This document shows, one piece after another, positions 20,913 through 29,024 of a stretch of 64,000 bases of DNA. The stretch covers positions 124,001 through 188,000 of the forward strand of contig JAJECP010000024.1 in NCBI GenBank assembly GCA_022821985.1, given 5' to 3'. The notes beneath the pieces are model-generated. The model worked only from the letters and a program-made list of their open reading frames with translations. It searched no databases and was not told the origin of the DNA. The stretch's first letter is position 1, and each line of letters opens with the position of its first letter. The position numbers and the translations under genes are program-made. This DNA is from Acidimicrobiia bacterium (GTDB taxonomy: Bacteria; Actinomycetota; Acidimicrobiia; Acidimicrobiales; Poriferisodalaceae).

Positions 20913-22079
20913 TTAGAGGCTGTCGTACGTGGCAGTCTCGATGGCTTCGTACAGGGCGTACGAGCGCGGGTCTGCGAACGGCACCTGCTGGCTGATATAA
21001 CAGCCGGCCACCTGATTCTGCAGGTCGATCCAGAAGTACGAGTTGGCCAGCCCCGCCCACATCAGGCCCCCAGCAGGGCGGCCCGTCGGCGCTGGCTCCT
21101 CGTTGATCTGGAACGTCAGGCCCCACGACTTCTCGACACCGGGGAAGAACTCGGCGTCGAACGAGTACGGCGGGATGGCCGTCGGGAGCATGGTGACACG
21201 CAGGTCGCCCATCGCGTTGCTGACCATCTGCGCATGCGTGCTCGGCGCCACCACCTGGTTCCCGTCGAGGCTGCCGCCGTTCAGCATCATGGCCAGGAAG
21301 CGGCAGTAGTCGTCGACGGTGGAATACAGACCGCCGCCGCCCATCTCGAACTCGGGCTCCTGCGGGATCTCGAACGGCATCTCCACCAGCGAGCCGTCCT
21401 CCATCCGCGCTTGCATCGCCGAGATGCGGGAGCGCATGTCGTCGCTGATCTTGAATGCAGTGTCGGTCATGCCCAGCGGCTCGAAGATGTTGTCGGCCAT
21501 GTACTCGCCGAGCGACATCCCCGAGGCGGCCTCCACCATCTGACCCGCGTGGTCGATGCCGGTGCCGTAGAACCAGCGATCGCCCGGGTCGAACAGCAGC
21601 GGGATGGTCAGCGTCTGCTTCTGGCACTCGATCACGCCCGGCGTGCCGGTCGCCTCTTCGTATTGGCCGAGCTCTGGGCTCCAGATGTCGTACCCCATGC
21701 CGGCGGTATGGGTCAGCAGGTGACGCAGCGTGATGTCGCCGTTGCGGGCACGGGTGACCGGGTTGCCGTCGTCGTCGAACCCGGTCAGCACGTCGAGTTC
21801 GCCGAGCAGCGGGAGTACCTCTTTGCCTGGGCTGTCGAGCGAGAGCTTGCCCTGCTCCACGAGCTGCATCGCCGCCGTACCGGTGATGGCCTTGGTCATC
21901 GAGGCGATCCAGCACACGGTGTCATTCGACATCGGAACGTCGCTGTCGGCGCCGCGGGTGCCAGCCGCAGCCGAGCAGATCTCGCCGTCGGCACCGATGA
22001 CCTTGGCCACGGCGCCCACCACGTCGCCGTCGGCAACGCCCCCGTCGAGAATCCCTTGAACTGTGTCTCCGAGCGACAT
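20913..22079 (-). CDS. Serine hydrolase, beta-lactamase class C/EstB family
   Basis: A 388-residue penicillin-binding-fold hydrolase with nucleophile motif Ser60-Met-Thr-Lys63 (WIASMTKAITG), a Tyr motif YGTGIDHAG in place of YxN, HLLTHTAGMGYDIW, and a C-terminal segment FWIDLQNQVAGCYISQQ replacing KTG. This pattern is typical of EstB-like esterases and uncharacterised class C relatives rather than a true antibiotic-degrading enzyme. No signal peptide is visible, so it is probably cytoplasmic. GGAGGT precedes the ATG. It is divergent from the CapA-like gene. Substrate unknown. Confidence 0.88.
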   Translation of the reverse strand: MSLGDTVQGILDGGVADGDVVGAVAKVIGADGEICSAAAGTRGADSDVPMSNDTVCWIASMTKAITGTAAMQLVEQGKLSLDSPGKEVLPLLGELDVLTGFDDDGNPVTRARNGDITLRHLLTHTAGMGYDIWSPELGQYEEATGTPGVIECQKQTLTIPLLFDPGDRWFYGTGIDHAGQMVEAASGMSLGEYMADNIFEPLGMTDTAFKISDDMRSRISAMQARMEDGSLVEMPFEIPQEPEFEMGGGGLYSTVDDYCRFLAMMLNGGSLDGNQVVAPSTHAQMVSNAMGDLRVTMLPTAIPPYSFDAEFFPGVEKSWGLTFQINEEPAPTGRPAGGLMWAGLANSYFWIDLQNQVAGCYISQQVPFADPRSYALYEAIETATYDSL

Positions 22080-22194
22080 GTGCGACCTCCTGATCAGCCT
22101 GATGCAGCGCCGGAACGGGCTTGTTGCAGCGCTGCGAGCGCGACGCTAGTTGGCTACCGAACGGTGCAGAACGCCTGCCATACGCTTCCACGCC

Positions 22195-23529
22195 ATGGCG
22201 TTGCGCCGCGCTGGTTCACTCATTGCGACACTTGCCTTTCTGGCGGTGGCGTGCAGCACCAGCCCCGTGCGAGTCGTGCCTCCCCCTCCCCAATCAACCG
22301 AGGCTCCGGCGATCGCTCAGCCGGCAACCACCGAAGCTGGGTCCGGTGGTGCATTGGGCGAAGTCACACTGTCGACCGCCTCCGCCACGTCAGCCGCATC
22401 AACGACTGCTGCAGCAACCTCGACGACTGCCGTCATGCCCACAACGACACAACCGGATCTGACGTGGACGCTGCTGGCGGGTGGCGACGTGCTGATGGAC
22501 CGCAGCGAAGCAGCCGGCGTCGAGCCATTCGGCGGCATTGAGCCGCCTCTGGGAACAGCAGACATAGCGGTCGTGAACGTGGAGATGGTCATCAGCGAGC
22601 GTGGTGAGCCCGCCGACAAGAAGTACGTATTCCGGGCGCCGCCTTCGGCGGCCGAGCGGATCGCTGCGGCTGGCGTGGATGTCGCCAACCTGGCCAACAA
22701 CCACGCCATGGACTACGGCCCTGACGCGCTGGTTGACACGGTTGATCTGCTCGAAGCCAACGGTGTGATCGCGCTCGGTGCGGGCGCGACAAGTAGCGAT
22801 GCGTACGAGCACCAGGTAATCGAAGTGCGCCCCAGTGTGCGCGTGGCCTTCGTGGGTGCCTCGATGGTGGTGCCGCTTGGGTTTCCGGCCAGCCAAACGC
22901 GACCCGGCATCGCGTCGGCGTACCAGCGCGACCGGGTGCTCGCCAACGTGCGGGTGGCGGCGGAAGAGGCCGACGTAGTGATCGCCGTGGTCCATTGGGG
23001 CATCGAGCGCATGACCTGCCCGGAGGGACGCCAGCGCGATTTCGCCTTCGAGCTGCTGCTCAACGGTGCCGACGCCGTCATCGGCCATCACCCCCATGTG
23101 CTGCAGCCAGTCGTGTTCGACGGCGGCAAGCTCGTGGCCTACTCGCTCGGCAACTTCGTCTGGCACTACCGGTCGGGCATCACCGGTGACACCGGCGTCC
23201 TGCAGATCGACTTCGACGGTGCCGAGATCGTGGGCTGGTCGTTCCACCCGCACCTGCTCGACATCAACGGAGCGCCCGTGCCTGCCGTTGAAGGCGCTCG
23301 GGTCGATCGGATCAACGACATCGTGTCGGGCGACTGCGCCCGACACCAGCCGCCCCCGACCACTGCGGCGCCGGAACCTGAGGCAGACCCGAAGGACGAA
23401 AGTGAGTCAGAGACAGACGCCGACGGCGATTCAGGATCTGACTCCGAGGCCGAGTCCGAAGCTGACAGCGAGGAAAACGTCGAGACGGAGGCCGAAACTG
23501 GGGCCGAGGATGAAGCGAGCGAGGGCTGA
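22195..23529 (+). CDS. CapA-family lipoprotein (poly-gamma-glutamate synthesis protein-like metallophosphatase)
   Basis: A 444-residue predicted lipoprotein. The start MALRRAGSLIATLAFLAVAC has a lipobox (LAVAC, Cys19 region), then a Thr/Ala/Pro-rich linker to about residue 90. The CapA domain (about 90-370) has the calcineurin-like metal signatures GGDVLMDR, NVEMVIS, NLANNHAMDYG, HWGIE and IGHHPHVLQP, followed by YSLGNFVW. The C-terminal 65 residues are a nearly uninterrupted Asp/Glu/Ser tail. An in-frame upstream start exists, but the signal peptide fixes the ATG at 22195. Capsule or cell-wall polymer processing is plausible; no cap operon is present. Confidence 0.88.
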   Translation: MALRRAGSLIATLAFLAVACSTSPVRVVPPPPQSTEAPAIAQPATTEAGSGGALGEVTLSTASATSAASTTAAATSTTAVMPTTTQPDLTWTLLAGGDVLMDRSEAAGVEPFGGIEPPLGTADIAVVNVEMVISERGEPADKKYVFRAPPSAAERIAAAGVDVANLANNHAMDYGPDALVDTVDLLEANGVIALGAGATSSDAYEHQVIEVRPSVRVAFVGASMVVPLGFPASQTRPGIASAYQRDRVLANVRVAAEEADVVIAVVHWGIERMTCPEGRQRDFAFELLLNGADAVIGHHPHVLQPVVFDGGKLVAYSLGNFVWHYRSGITGDTGVLQIDFDGAEIVGWSFHPHLLDINGAPVPAVEGARVDRINDIVSGDCARHQPPPTTAAPEPEADPKDESESETDADGDSGSDSEAESEADSEENVETEAETGAEDEASEG

Positions 23530-23534
23530 GCCGC

Positions 23535-25985
23535 CTAGGCGAGCACTTCGGCGGCGGCGAGATCGGCGACCCGGTCGGCGTCGTAGCCCAAGTACTCGGT
23601 GAGCACCTCGAAGTTGTCCTCGCCGAGGCACGGCCCGCCCCGCCAGACCACCGGTGGCGTTCGGGACATGCGCGTCCGGCAGTGTTGCGTCCACATCGTG
23701 CCGCGATAGCTCTGGGGCACATTGATGTGGTGTTCGCGCGCCTGCAGCTGCGGGTCGTCGCAGCAACCTTGGGCGTTGTTGACCGGGTACGCGTCGATGC
23801 CGCTGGCCTGCAGCGTTTCGGCCGCCTCAGCGTTGCTGCGCCCCGAGGTCCATGCCGAGATGGCCTCGTCGATCTCCGCCGCTCGCTCGCGGCGTGCGGC
23901 TTGATCCCAGCCGGCGGCATCCTCGCCGGTGAGCCCGATGGTGCCGGCCAGCGCCGCCCACCGGTCATCGGTGCAGGCGATCGCCACCCACTGATCCTCG
24001 CCAGTGCTCGGATAGACGCCGTGAGGGCTCATGTGCGGATCCTCGTTGCCGCACCGCTGCTGGTCCCGGCCGTTGATCGAAGCGTCGAGGATGGCCGGCG
24101 CCAGGTAATGCAGCGCCGCTTCGGTCTGGGAGATATCGATGTAGCAGCCGGTGCCGGTGCGGTCGCGTCGTTCGAGTGCCGCCATCAGCGACGCCACGAT
24201 CACCCGCGGCGCCAGGAAGTCGGTGTAGGGGCCGTACGGACCGGCGGGGCCGCGATCGGGCCACCCGGTGATCTCGTAGAAACCGGCGATCGCCGCCGCC
24301 ATGAACCCGTAGCCGGCCAGGCTCGAGTACGGCCCGCTCTGGCCGAGCAGCGAGCTCGACAGCATGATGATCCGCGGGTTGATGGCCGAGAAGTCGTCGT
24401 AGCCGAAGCCCATGCGCGCCGCCGCTCCCGGCGCCCAGGACTCGGTGGTGATGTCGGCCCACCGGATCAGGTCCTCCACCACCTGGCGCGACTCGGGCTT
24501 GCTCAGATCGAGGCTGAGGCTGCGCTTGCCCGCGTTGTACACGCCGTAGCCGACGCTGTTGTCAGGATGGGCTTCCTCGTCGACGAACGGGTTGACCGTG
24601 CGCATCGTGTCGGGCCGGCTCTCGGTCTCGACTTTGACGACCGTGGCGCCGTAGTCGGCCAGGATCCGCACTGCCGACGGCGTGGCGATCACCCACGAGA
24701 ACTCCACCACCTTCAGGCCGGCTAGCGGCAGCTCGCTGCCGTCGGAGGCAGGGCCGTCAGCGGCAACCGCCGTCGTCGCATGGGGTTGCCGGTTGGTGTC
24801 GACGGTGTCGTTGCCGGCACCGAGCTGGGGAACGACGGGCGCGCGCTCAGGAGCGTCGTCGCTGAAGTGCACGAGCGGGCCGCAATAGCGAGCTGTGCGA
24901 CCGTCATCCAATTCGATGTCGCGCCAGAACTCGCGATCGGCGAAGTGTGGGTTGGACAGCAGATCGCTGACCAGCGCCGATGGTGTGATCAAGATGTTCC
25001 GGTCGAACGCGGCCGCCCACAACTCCTCGGTGGTCTTGGTGGCCAGGAAGCGGGTGTGGGTAGCGAACGACTTGCCGATGATCTCGGGCGAGCGCTGGCC
25101 GCTCAGGACCTCGGTGGCGACAGTTTCCCAGTCGACCGCCTGGAGCTCTTCGTCGGCGAAGCCCTCCTCGGCCTCCCACTCCACGAGCCGCTGCGTGAAC
25201 GGCGCGAATGCGGCACCCATGAGCGCGACGCAGATGGTGTTGCCATCGGCGCAGGGGAACATCATCGGGATGTCGATGCCGCCGAGGCTGAGCCCACCTG
25301 CGAGGCGTTCCACGGCGTTGGCGTTGACCCTCGGCGACAGGTTCTGCGGCTGACCGTGCGTCATCGACTCCATGGCAGAAATGTCGATGTGCTGGCCTCG
25401 GCCGCTGCGCTGCGCCTCACGCAGCGCGACGAGCGTCGCTGCAGCGGCGTCGCCGGCAGCCTGCAGGAAGCTCTGTGGCACACCTGAGACCCGCACGGGA
25501 GCGCGGTCCTTGTCGCCGCTGGCATGCAGGAAGCCGCTGCCGGCCACTGCTGTCAGGTCGGAGCCTGCCCAGGTGCTGCGGGGCCCGGTCGAGCCGAACG
25601 GCGTCACCGATGCGTGGACGATGGCGGGATTGACGGACGCGAGCTCGTCGTAGGCGAGGCCCAGCGACGCCATGTGGCCTACCGACGCGTCCTCGATGAG
25701 CGCATCCGCGCCTCTCACCAACTCCAGCAGCCGCTGACGGCCGTCGGCGGTGGTCAGGTCCGCCGTGACGCTCTGCTTGCCCTGGTTGTAGGCCCAGTGG
25801 GCCAGTGAGCGCTCCGGATCCGGCTCGTCGTCGACAAACGGGCCCGCATGGCGGCTCTGGACCCCACCGGGAGGCTCGACGGCGATCACCTCCGCGCCCA
25901 GGCTGGCGAGCAAGTAGCCCGCGAACTGGCTGATGCCCTCGCAGAGATCCAAAACCCGGTAGTGCTGCAACATCTTGAGTGTCAC
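23535..25985 (-). CDS. Fused two-domain CaiB/BaiF-type CoA-transferase
   Basis: An 816-residue family III CoA-transferase in which two CaiB/BaiF units are joined head to tail. The first half starts YRVLDLCEGISQFAGYLLASLGAEVIAVEPP and the second PLAGLKVVEFSWVIATPSAVRILADYGATVVKVE (from about residue 410). Each has the active-site segment GQHIDISAMES or GCYIDISQTEA, with Glu where the textbook formyl-CoA transferase has the catalytic Asp. Such enzymes move CoA between carboxylic acids and normally work as interlocked dimers, so the fusion may form a single-chain dimer. It converges with the CapA-like gene (5 bp). Substrate unknown; bile-acid, carnitine or alkylsuccinate-type acids are possible. 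Confidence 0.92.
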   Translation of the reverse strand: MTLKMLQHYRVLDLCEGISQFAGYLLASLGAEVIAVEPPGGVQSRHAGPFVDDEPDPERSLAHWAYNQGKQSVTADLTTADGRQRLLELVRGADALIEDASVGHMASLGLAYDELASVNPAIVHASVTPFGSTGPRSTWAGSDLTAVAGSGFLHASGDKDRAPVRVSGVPQSFLQAAGDAAAATLVALREAQRSGRGQHIDISAMESMTHGQPQNLSPRVNANAVERLAGGLSLGGIDIPMMFPCADGNTICVALMGAAFAPFTQRLVEWEAEEGFADEELQAVDWETVATEVLSGQRSPEIIGKSFATHTRFLATKTTEELWAAAFDRNILITPSALVSDLLSNPHFADREFWRDIELDDGRTARYCGPLVHFSDDAPERAPVVPQLGAGNDTVDTNRQPHATTAVAADGPASDGSELPLAGLKVVEFSWVIATPSAVRILADYGATVVKVETESRPDTMRTVNPFVDEEAHPDNSVGYGVYNAGKRSLSLDLSKPESRQVVEDLIRWADITTESWAPGAAARMGFGYDDFSAINPRIIMLSSSLLGQSGPYSSLAGYGFMAAAIAGFYEITGWPDRGPAGPYGPYTDFLAPRVIVASLMAALERRDRTGTGCYIDISQTEAALHYLAPAILDASINGRDQQRCGNEDPHMSPHGVYPSTGEDQWVAIACTDDRWAALAGTIGLTGEDAAGWDQAARRERAAEIDEAISAWTSGRSNAEAAETLQASGIDAYPVNNAQGCCDDPQLQAREHHINVPQSYRGTMWTQHCRTRMSRTPPVVWRGGPCLGEDNFEVLTEYLGYDADRVADLAAAEVLA

Positions 25986-26142
25986 CCCTTATCTGCGCCG
26001 GCTCGACGCACGGCGTGGGGCTGATTCTTCCCTGTACGCGCCGGTCATGTGAACCAACGGGCTGGGAGCTGGTTCCGCAGTGCCGAACGGCAGAAGATCG
26101 GCGAGACTGCCCGAGCTGTTGGGCCGAGCCAGGGAGTACCAG

Positions 26143-26610
26143 ATGGTGTCGATAGCGACTGACCGGATCGTGGAACGCGACGAGCTGCAGGAGTTCGTGC
26201 GGGAAAGGCATCACGGTGTGCTGCTGACGCTCCGGCGGGACGGTCGACCGCAGGCATCCCTGGTCACCATGGGTCTCGACGAGGCCGGCGATGCGGTGCT
26301 CGTCAGCAGCTACCCCGACCGGGCCAAGTCGCTCAACCTCCGGCGCAACCCCCAAGCGTGGGTCGTCGTGATGTCCGATGCGTGGAACGGCGAGTGGGTG
26401 CAGCTCGAGTGCCGCGGCGAGGTCGAGGACCTGCCTGAGGCCATGGACGGCCTCGTGGAGTACTTCCGGGTGATCAGCGGCGAGCATTCCGACTGGGACG
26501 AGTACCGCGAAGCCATGGCCCGCCAAGACAAGGTGCTGCTGCGCCTGCACATCGAGAGCTGGGGGCCGATTTCCAAGGGAGGCTTCCCCGCTCGCCTCGC
26601 CGGCGACTAG
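26143..26610 (+). CDS. PPOX-class flavin/F420-dependent oxidoreductase
   Basis: A 155-residue split-barrel protein of the pyridoxamine-5'-phosphate oxidase-like class: LQEFVRERHHGVLLTLRRDGRPQASLV, VSSYPDRAKSLNLRRNPQAWVVV, and a C-terminal KVLLRLHIESWGPIS. In actinobacteria this class mostly uses F420 or FMN. The ATG at 26143 has AGGGAG 6 bp upstream; a longer in-frame start at 26080 is less likely. It is divergent from the CaiB gene and stands alone. The substrate cannot be assigned. Confidence 0.85.
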   Translation: MVSIATDRIVERDELQEFVRERHHGVLLTLRRDGRPQASLVTMGLDEAGDAVLVSSYPDRAKSLNLRRNPQAWVVVMSDAWNGEWVQLECRGEVEDLPEAMDGLVEYFRVISGEHSDWDEYREAMARQDKVLLRLHIESWGPISKGGFPARLAGD

Positions 26611-26635
26611 CGGTGGTGCTCAGGCATTCATCAGC

Positions 26636-27004
26636 TCATTCGCCGTCGAGCTGTCGTATGAGGGTCGGAGGTGCTTTGAGGCGGTAGCTGTCCTCGATCC
26701 AGTCGGCGAGGTCGTCGAGGCCGACGTCGGCCATGCGGACCAGCACGGCGCCGTAGCCGTCGTAATGCGGCACGGTGAACAGCGCATCGGGATGGTTGTC
26801 GAGCAGCACCTGCTTCATGTCGAGCTCGCAGAACACCACGAGCACCTCCGTGTCGAGCACCGAGTCGCGGTTGTGCTCACGCTCGCTCCACATCCGGCAG
26901 ACCAGCTTCTTGCGGACTTTCAGCGCCGGCGTCCCGTACGACGTCGATTCGGCCATCTCCGGCAGAGCCATGCCCAGCCGCCGCACATCGTCGAACGTGG
27001 CCAT
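26636..27004 (-). CDS. MmcQ/YjbR family protein
   Basis: A 122-residue single-domain protein of the MmcQ/YjbR fold (double-wing, DNA-binding-like). FDDVRRLGMALPEMAESTSYGTPALKVRKKLVCR is the conserved N-terminal segment, followed by strands VLVVFCELDMKQVLL and a C-terminal tyrosine-rich helix (ADWIEDSYRLKAP). The family function is not established. It follows the MaoC gene by 6 bp on the same strand and is probably co-transcribed with it. Confidence 0.85.
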   Translation of the reverse strand: MATFDDVRRLGMALPEMAESTSYGTPALKVRKKLVCRMWSEREHNRDSVLDTEVLVVFCELDMKQVLLDNHPDALFTVPHYDGYGAVLVRMADVGLDDLADWIEDSYRLKAPPTLIRQLDGE

Positions 27005-27010
27005 CTGCGT

Positions 27011-27388
27011 CTACTCGTCGGGGTCGCCGCGCATCACCACGATGCCGGTGGCGACCACGTCGCCCCGCTGGTTGCGCAGCTCCACACCTCGATCCAGCTC
27101 GCCGTAGCTCACCGGCGACACCGTCACTTCGTCGCCGGGGAAGACCGGTCCGCGCAGCCGGATGTCGAGGTTCAGGATCGCATCGGCACCGAACTGGGCG
27201 ATGAGCGCGTCGAGCGCGATAGCGGTCGTGTGCGAGGCCTGCACCACCACATCGGGCAGGCCGGCCCTGGCTGCAAACTCGGGATCGGTATGCACCGGGT
27301 TGGGATCGCTCACGCCGTCGACGAAGCTGCGCATGGCCTCCCTGGTGATGGCGGGCGCGGTCGCCGGTGTCAACTCCAGCTCGCTCAT
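27011..27388 (-). CDS. MaoC-type hydratase, C-terminal (HadB-like) subunit
   Basis: A 125-residue hot-dog-fold protein with the hydratase-2 motif VSDPNPVHTDPEFAARAGLPDVVVQ (catalytic Asp and His) and FPGDEVTVSPVSY. It hydrates enoyl-thioesters. Its ATG overlaps the stop of the upstream partner (27385-27388, ATGA). The partner has the same fold without this motif, so the two probably form a heterodimer of the HadAB or FAS1-type kind. The start was chosen at the overlap; the frame is open upstream, but that part is antisense-like Arg/Gly-rich sequence. Confidence 0.9.
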   Translation of the reverse strand: MSELELTPATAPAITREAMRSFVDGVSDPNPVHTDPEFAARAGLPDVVVQASHTTAIALDALIAQFGADAILNLDIRLRGPVFPGDEVTVSPVSYGELDRGVELRNQRGDVVATGIVVMRGDPDE

Positions 27389-27834
27389 GACGCCGACTCC
27401 CCCGCCCCGTCGCCGCGGTCCGCGGCGCCGTCTTGCACCTGCTCGCCGACCGGCTTGCGTTCCACGAACACCGTCCGCTGCCGCTGGATCAGCTCGCCGT
27501 CGGCGCCTCGATACTCCGACAGCACCGTGGCCAGATGCAGGGTCCCCTTGTCGATGATGTCCTCCACCGACACCACCACCGATACCCGCTCGCCTGGGCG
27601 GAACGAACGGTGCCATTCGAACGACTGGCCACCGGCGAGGCCCCGTTCGAGGCTGAGATCGATGGGTCCCACCACCGAGTCGCCGCCGCCCACGGTCGGC
27701 CCGAAGAACGGCAGCCGCAGCGCCACTTCCTCGGCGTGAGGCGTGCCCAGCGCATCGACCAGCAGCGCCACCGAGTCGGGTTCCACCACCACGTCGGTCT
27801 CCACCAGCACTTGGCCCAGTGTCTCCAGGTTCAC
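27385..27834 (-). CDS. MaoC-like N-terminal dehydratase subunit (FAS1/HadA-like)
   Basis: A 149-residue hot-dog-fold protein: VEPDSVALLVDALGTP, ALRLPFFGPTVGGGDSVVG, SFRPGERVSVVVSVEDIIDKGTLHL and QRQRTVFVERKP match the FAS1-DH/MaoC N-terminal domain that binds substrate but lacks the catalytic His/Asp. It overlaps its catalytic partner by 4 bp. The charged tail from about residue 132 is variable. Together the pair probably hydrates or dehydrates a CoA- or ACP-bound acyl chain. The acyl substrate is unknown. Confidence 0.85.
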   Translation of the reverse strand: MNLETLGQVLVETDVVVEPDSVALLVDALGTPHAEEVALRLPFFGPTVGGGDSVVGPIDLSLERGLAGGQSFEWHRSFRPGERVSVVVSVEDIIDKGTLHLATVLSEYRGADGELIQRQRTVFVERKPVGEQVQDGAADRGDGAGESAS

Positions 27835-27884
27835 CTCGACACCTCGCTACACACCATCGCACCCGACGCTCTCATCCGACACGC

Positions 27885-28178
27885 TCAGTTCGAGCTCAGC
27901 AGCTGCCAGACCGCCACGAGCAAGTCTTGGTCGTCTCCGGCGGTGGGCGGATCAGATGCCGGCCGCATGTCCCAGCCGTAGGGCTTGTTGACCACGTGAA
28001 TGCGCGGCTCCGGCGTCGAGCGGTCGCCCCGGTCGAATGCACCGACGACGAGCGTGTGCTCGCCCTCGGCCACCCAGAAGCATTCCCAGTGCGCCGACGA
28101 TGACGTCTCGATGAAGGCCACCTCCGGCGCGGGTCGCGTCACCCTGATTGCGAGCCCGCCCGCAGCAGCCGGATCCAT
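27885..28178 (-). CDS. Small conserved-looking protein downstream of the PaaA-like gene
   Basis: A 97-residue protein not recognised from any named family. It has a short beta-rich pattern (LAIRVTRPAPEVAFIETS, WECFWVAEGEHTLVVGAFD, RIHVVNKPYGWDM) and a C-terminal helix (DQDLLVAVWQLLS). The ATG lies 6 bp after the stop of the ferritin-like gene, so the two are co-transcribed. It is not like PaaB, the small partner of PaaA, at the level visible by eye, but size and position fit an accessory subunit. Confidence 0.6.
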   Translation of the reverse strand: MDPAAAGGLAIRVTRPAPEVAFIETSSSAHWECFWVAEGEHTLVVGAFDRGDRSTPEPRIHVVNKPYGWDMRPASDPPTAGDDQDLLVAVWQLLSSN

Positions 28179-28184
28179 GGCCCG

Positions 28185-28967
28185 CTACAAGAACCGGCGG
28201 TTGAGCCGGTTCGGCGGCACCTCGATCCCCAGATCCACGAGCAGGGGCCTGGTGTCGGCGATGTACTGCCTGCGGAGGTCGGCGTTGTTCTTCTTCCGCA
28301 AGCCCCACCGCACGTATGCGTCGCCGAAGTCTGAGTCTGACCGGCCGAACATGTCCAGAGCCGCCGGCCACCAGAAGTGGATCTTCTCGTTCGCCTCGGC
28401 GAGACCCTCGGGCGTCTTGCAGATGAGCCGCAGGTTCCGCAGACCAAGCGTGCAGTGGAACAGCTCTTCCTTGTGCACCCGCGTGGCGATGTCGAGCAGG
28501 GGTTTGTAGGGCACGCCGTCCCAGGTCTCGCCGATATAGACGCCTACCCGGTCAATGAGCGCATGGAAGTACGACAGGTCGCAGAACGTCTCCATTGGGT
28601 GCCGGAACGCGTACTGCTCGATCGGACGGTCGACATGGTCGACACCCAGGCCCGCCAGGATCTGGGCATTGATGATCCCGTGCTCCACTTCCTGCTGCAT
28701 CAGCTTGACCAGCAGCCCCTTGGTGGCTTCGTCGGGAGCGAACCGCAAGCAGCGGTCCCACAGCTTGGTGAGCAAGTCGGTGTAGTGCGGGTTGGCGCTG
28801 TTCTCGACGTGGTAGCTGAGCATGCGCACGAGCAGCTCATGGAACTCGGCGGGGATGTCGGCGTCGCCCTCGTTCCAGATGCGCTGCGCTGCGTCTGTCA
28901 CATCAGTGCCGACGCCATCAGAGCTGGCTCGATCAGATTCAGGGCGTTCCAGCGTTGACGTGCTCAT
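28185..28967 (-). CDS. PaaA/PaaC-like ferritin-fold di-iron protein
   Basis: A 260-residue helical protein of the phenylacetate-CoA oxygenase (PaaA/PaaC) family. Putative iron ligands are in VKLMQQEVEHGIINAQI and ATRVHKEELFHCTLGL (ExxH pairs), with further helices HELLVRMLSYHVEN and FHALIDRVGVYIGE. The family includes catalytic monooxygenase subunits and non-catalytic scaffold subunits; both ExxH motifs are present, so it may bind metal. Other paa genes (paaB, C, D, E) are absent, so phenylacetate degradation is not implied. A small unknown protein follows by 6 bp. Confidence 0.78.
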   Translation of the reverse strand: MSTSTLERPESDRASSDGVGTDVTDAAQRIWNEGDADIPAEFHELLVRMLSYHVENSANPHYTDLLTKLWDRCLRFAPDEATKGLLVKLMQQEVEHGIINAQILAGLGVDHVDRPIEQYAFRHPMETFCDLSYFHALIDRVGVYIGETWDGVPYKPLLDIATRVHKEELFHCTLGLRNLRLICKTPEGLAEANEKIHFWWPAALDMFGRSDSDFGDAYVRWGLRKKNNADLRRQYIADTRPLLVDLGIEVPPNRLNRRFL

Positions 28968-29024
28968 GTCATCCTCACATCGCCAGGGTCTCGGCGGCTC
29001 CCCGCCCGCAGCATCCGAGAGTAC

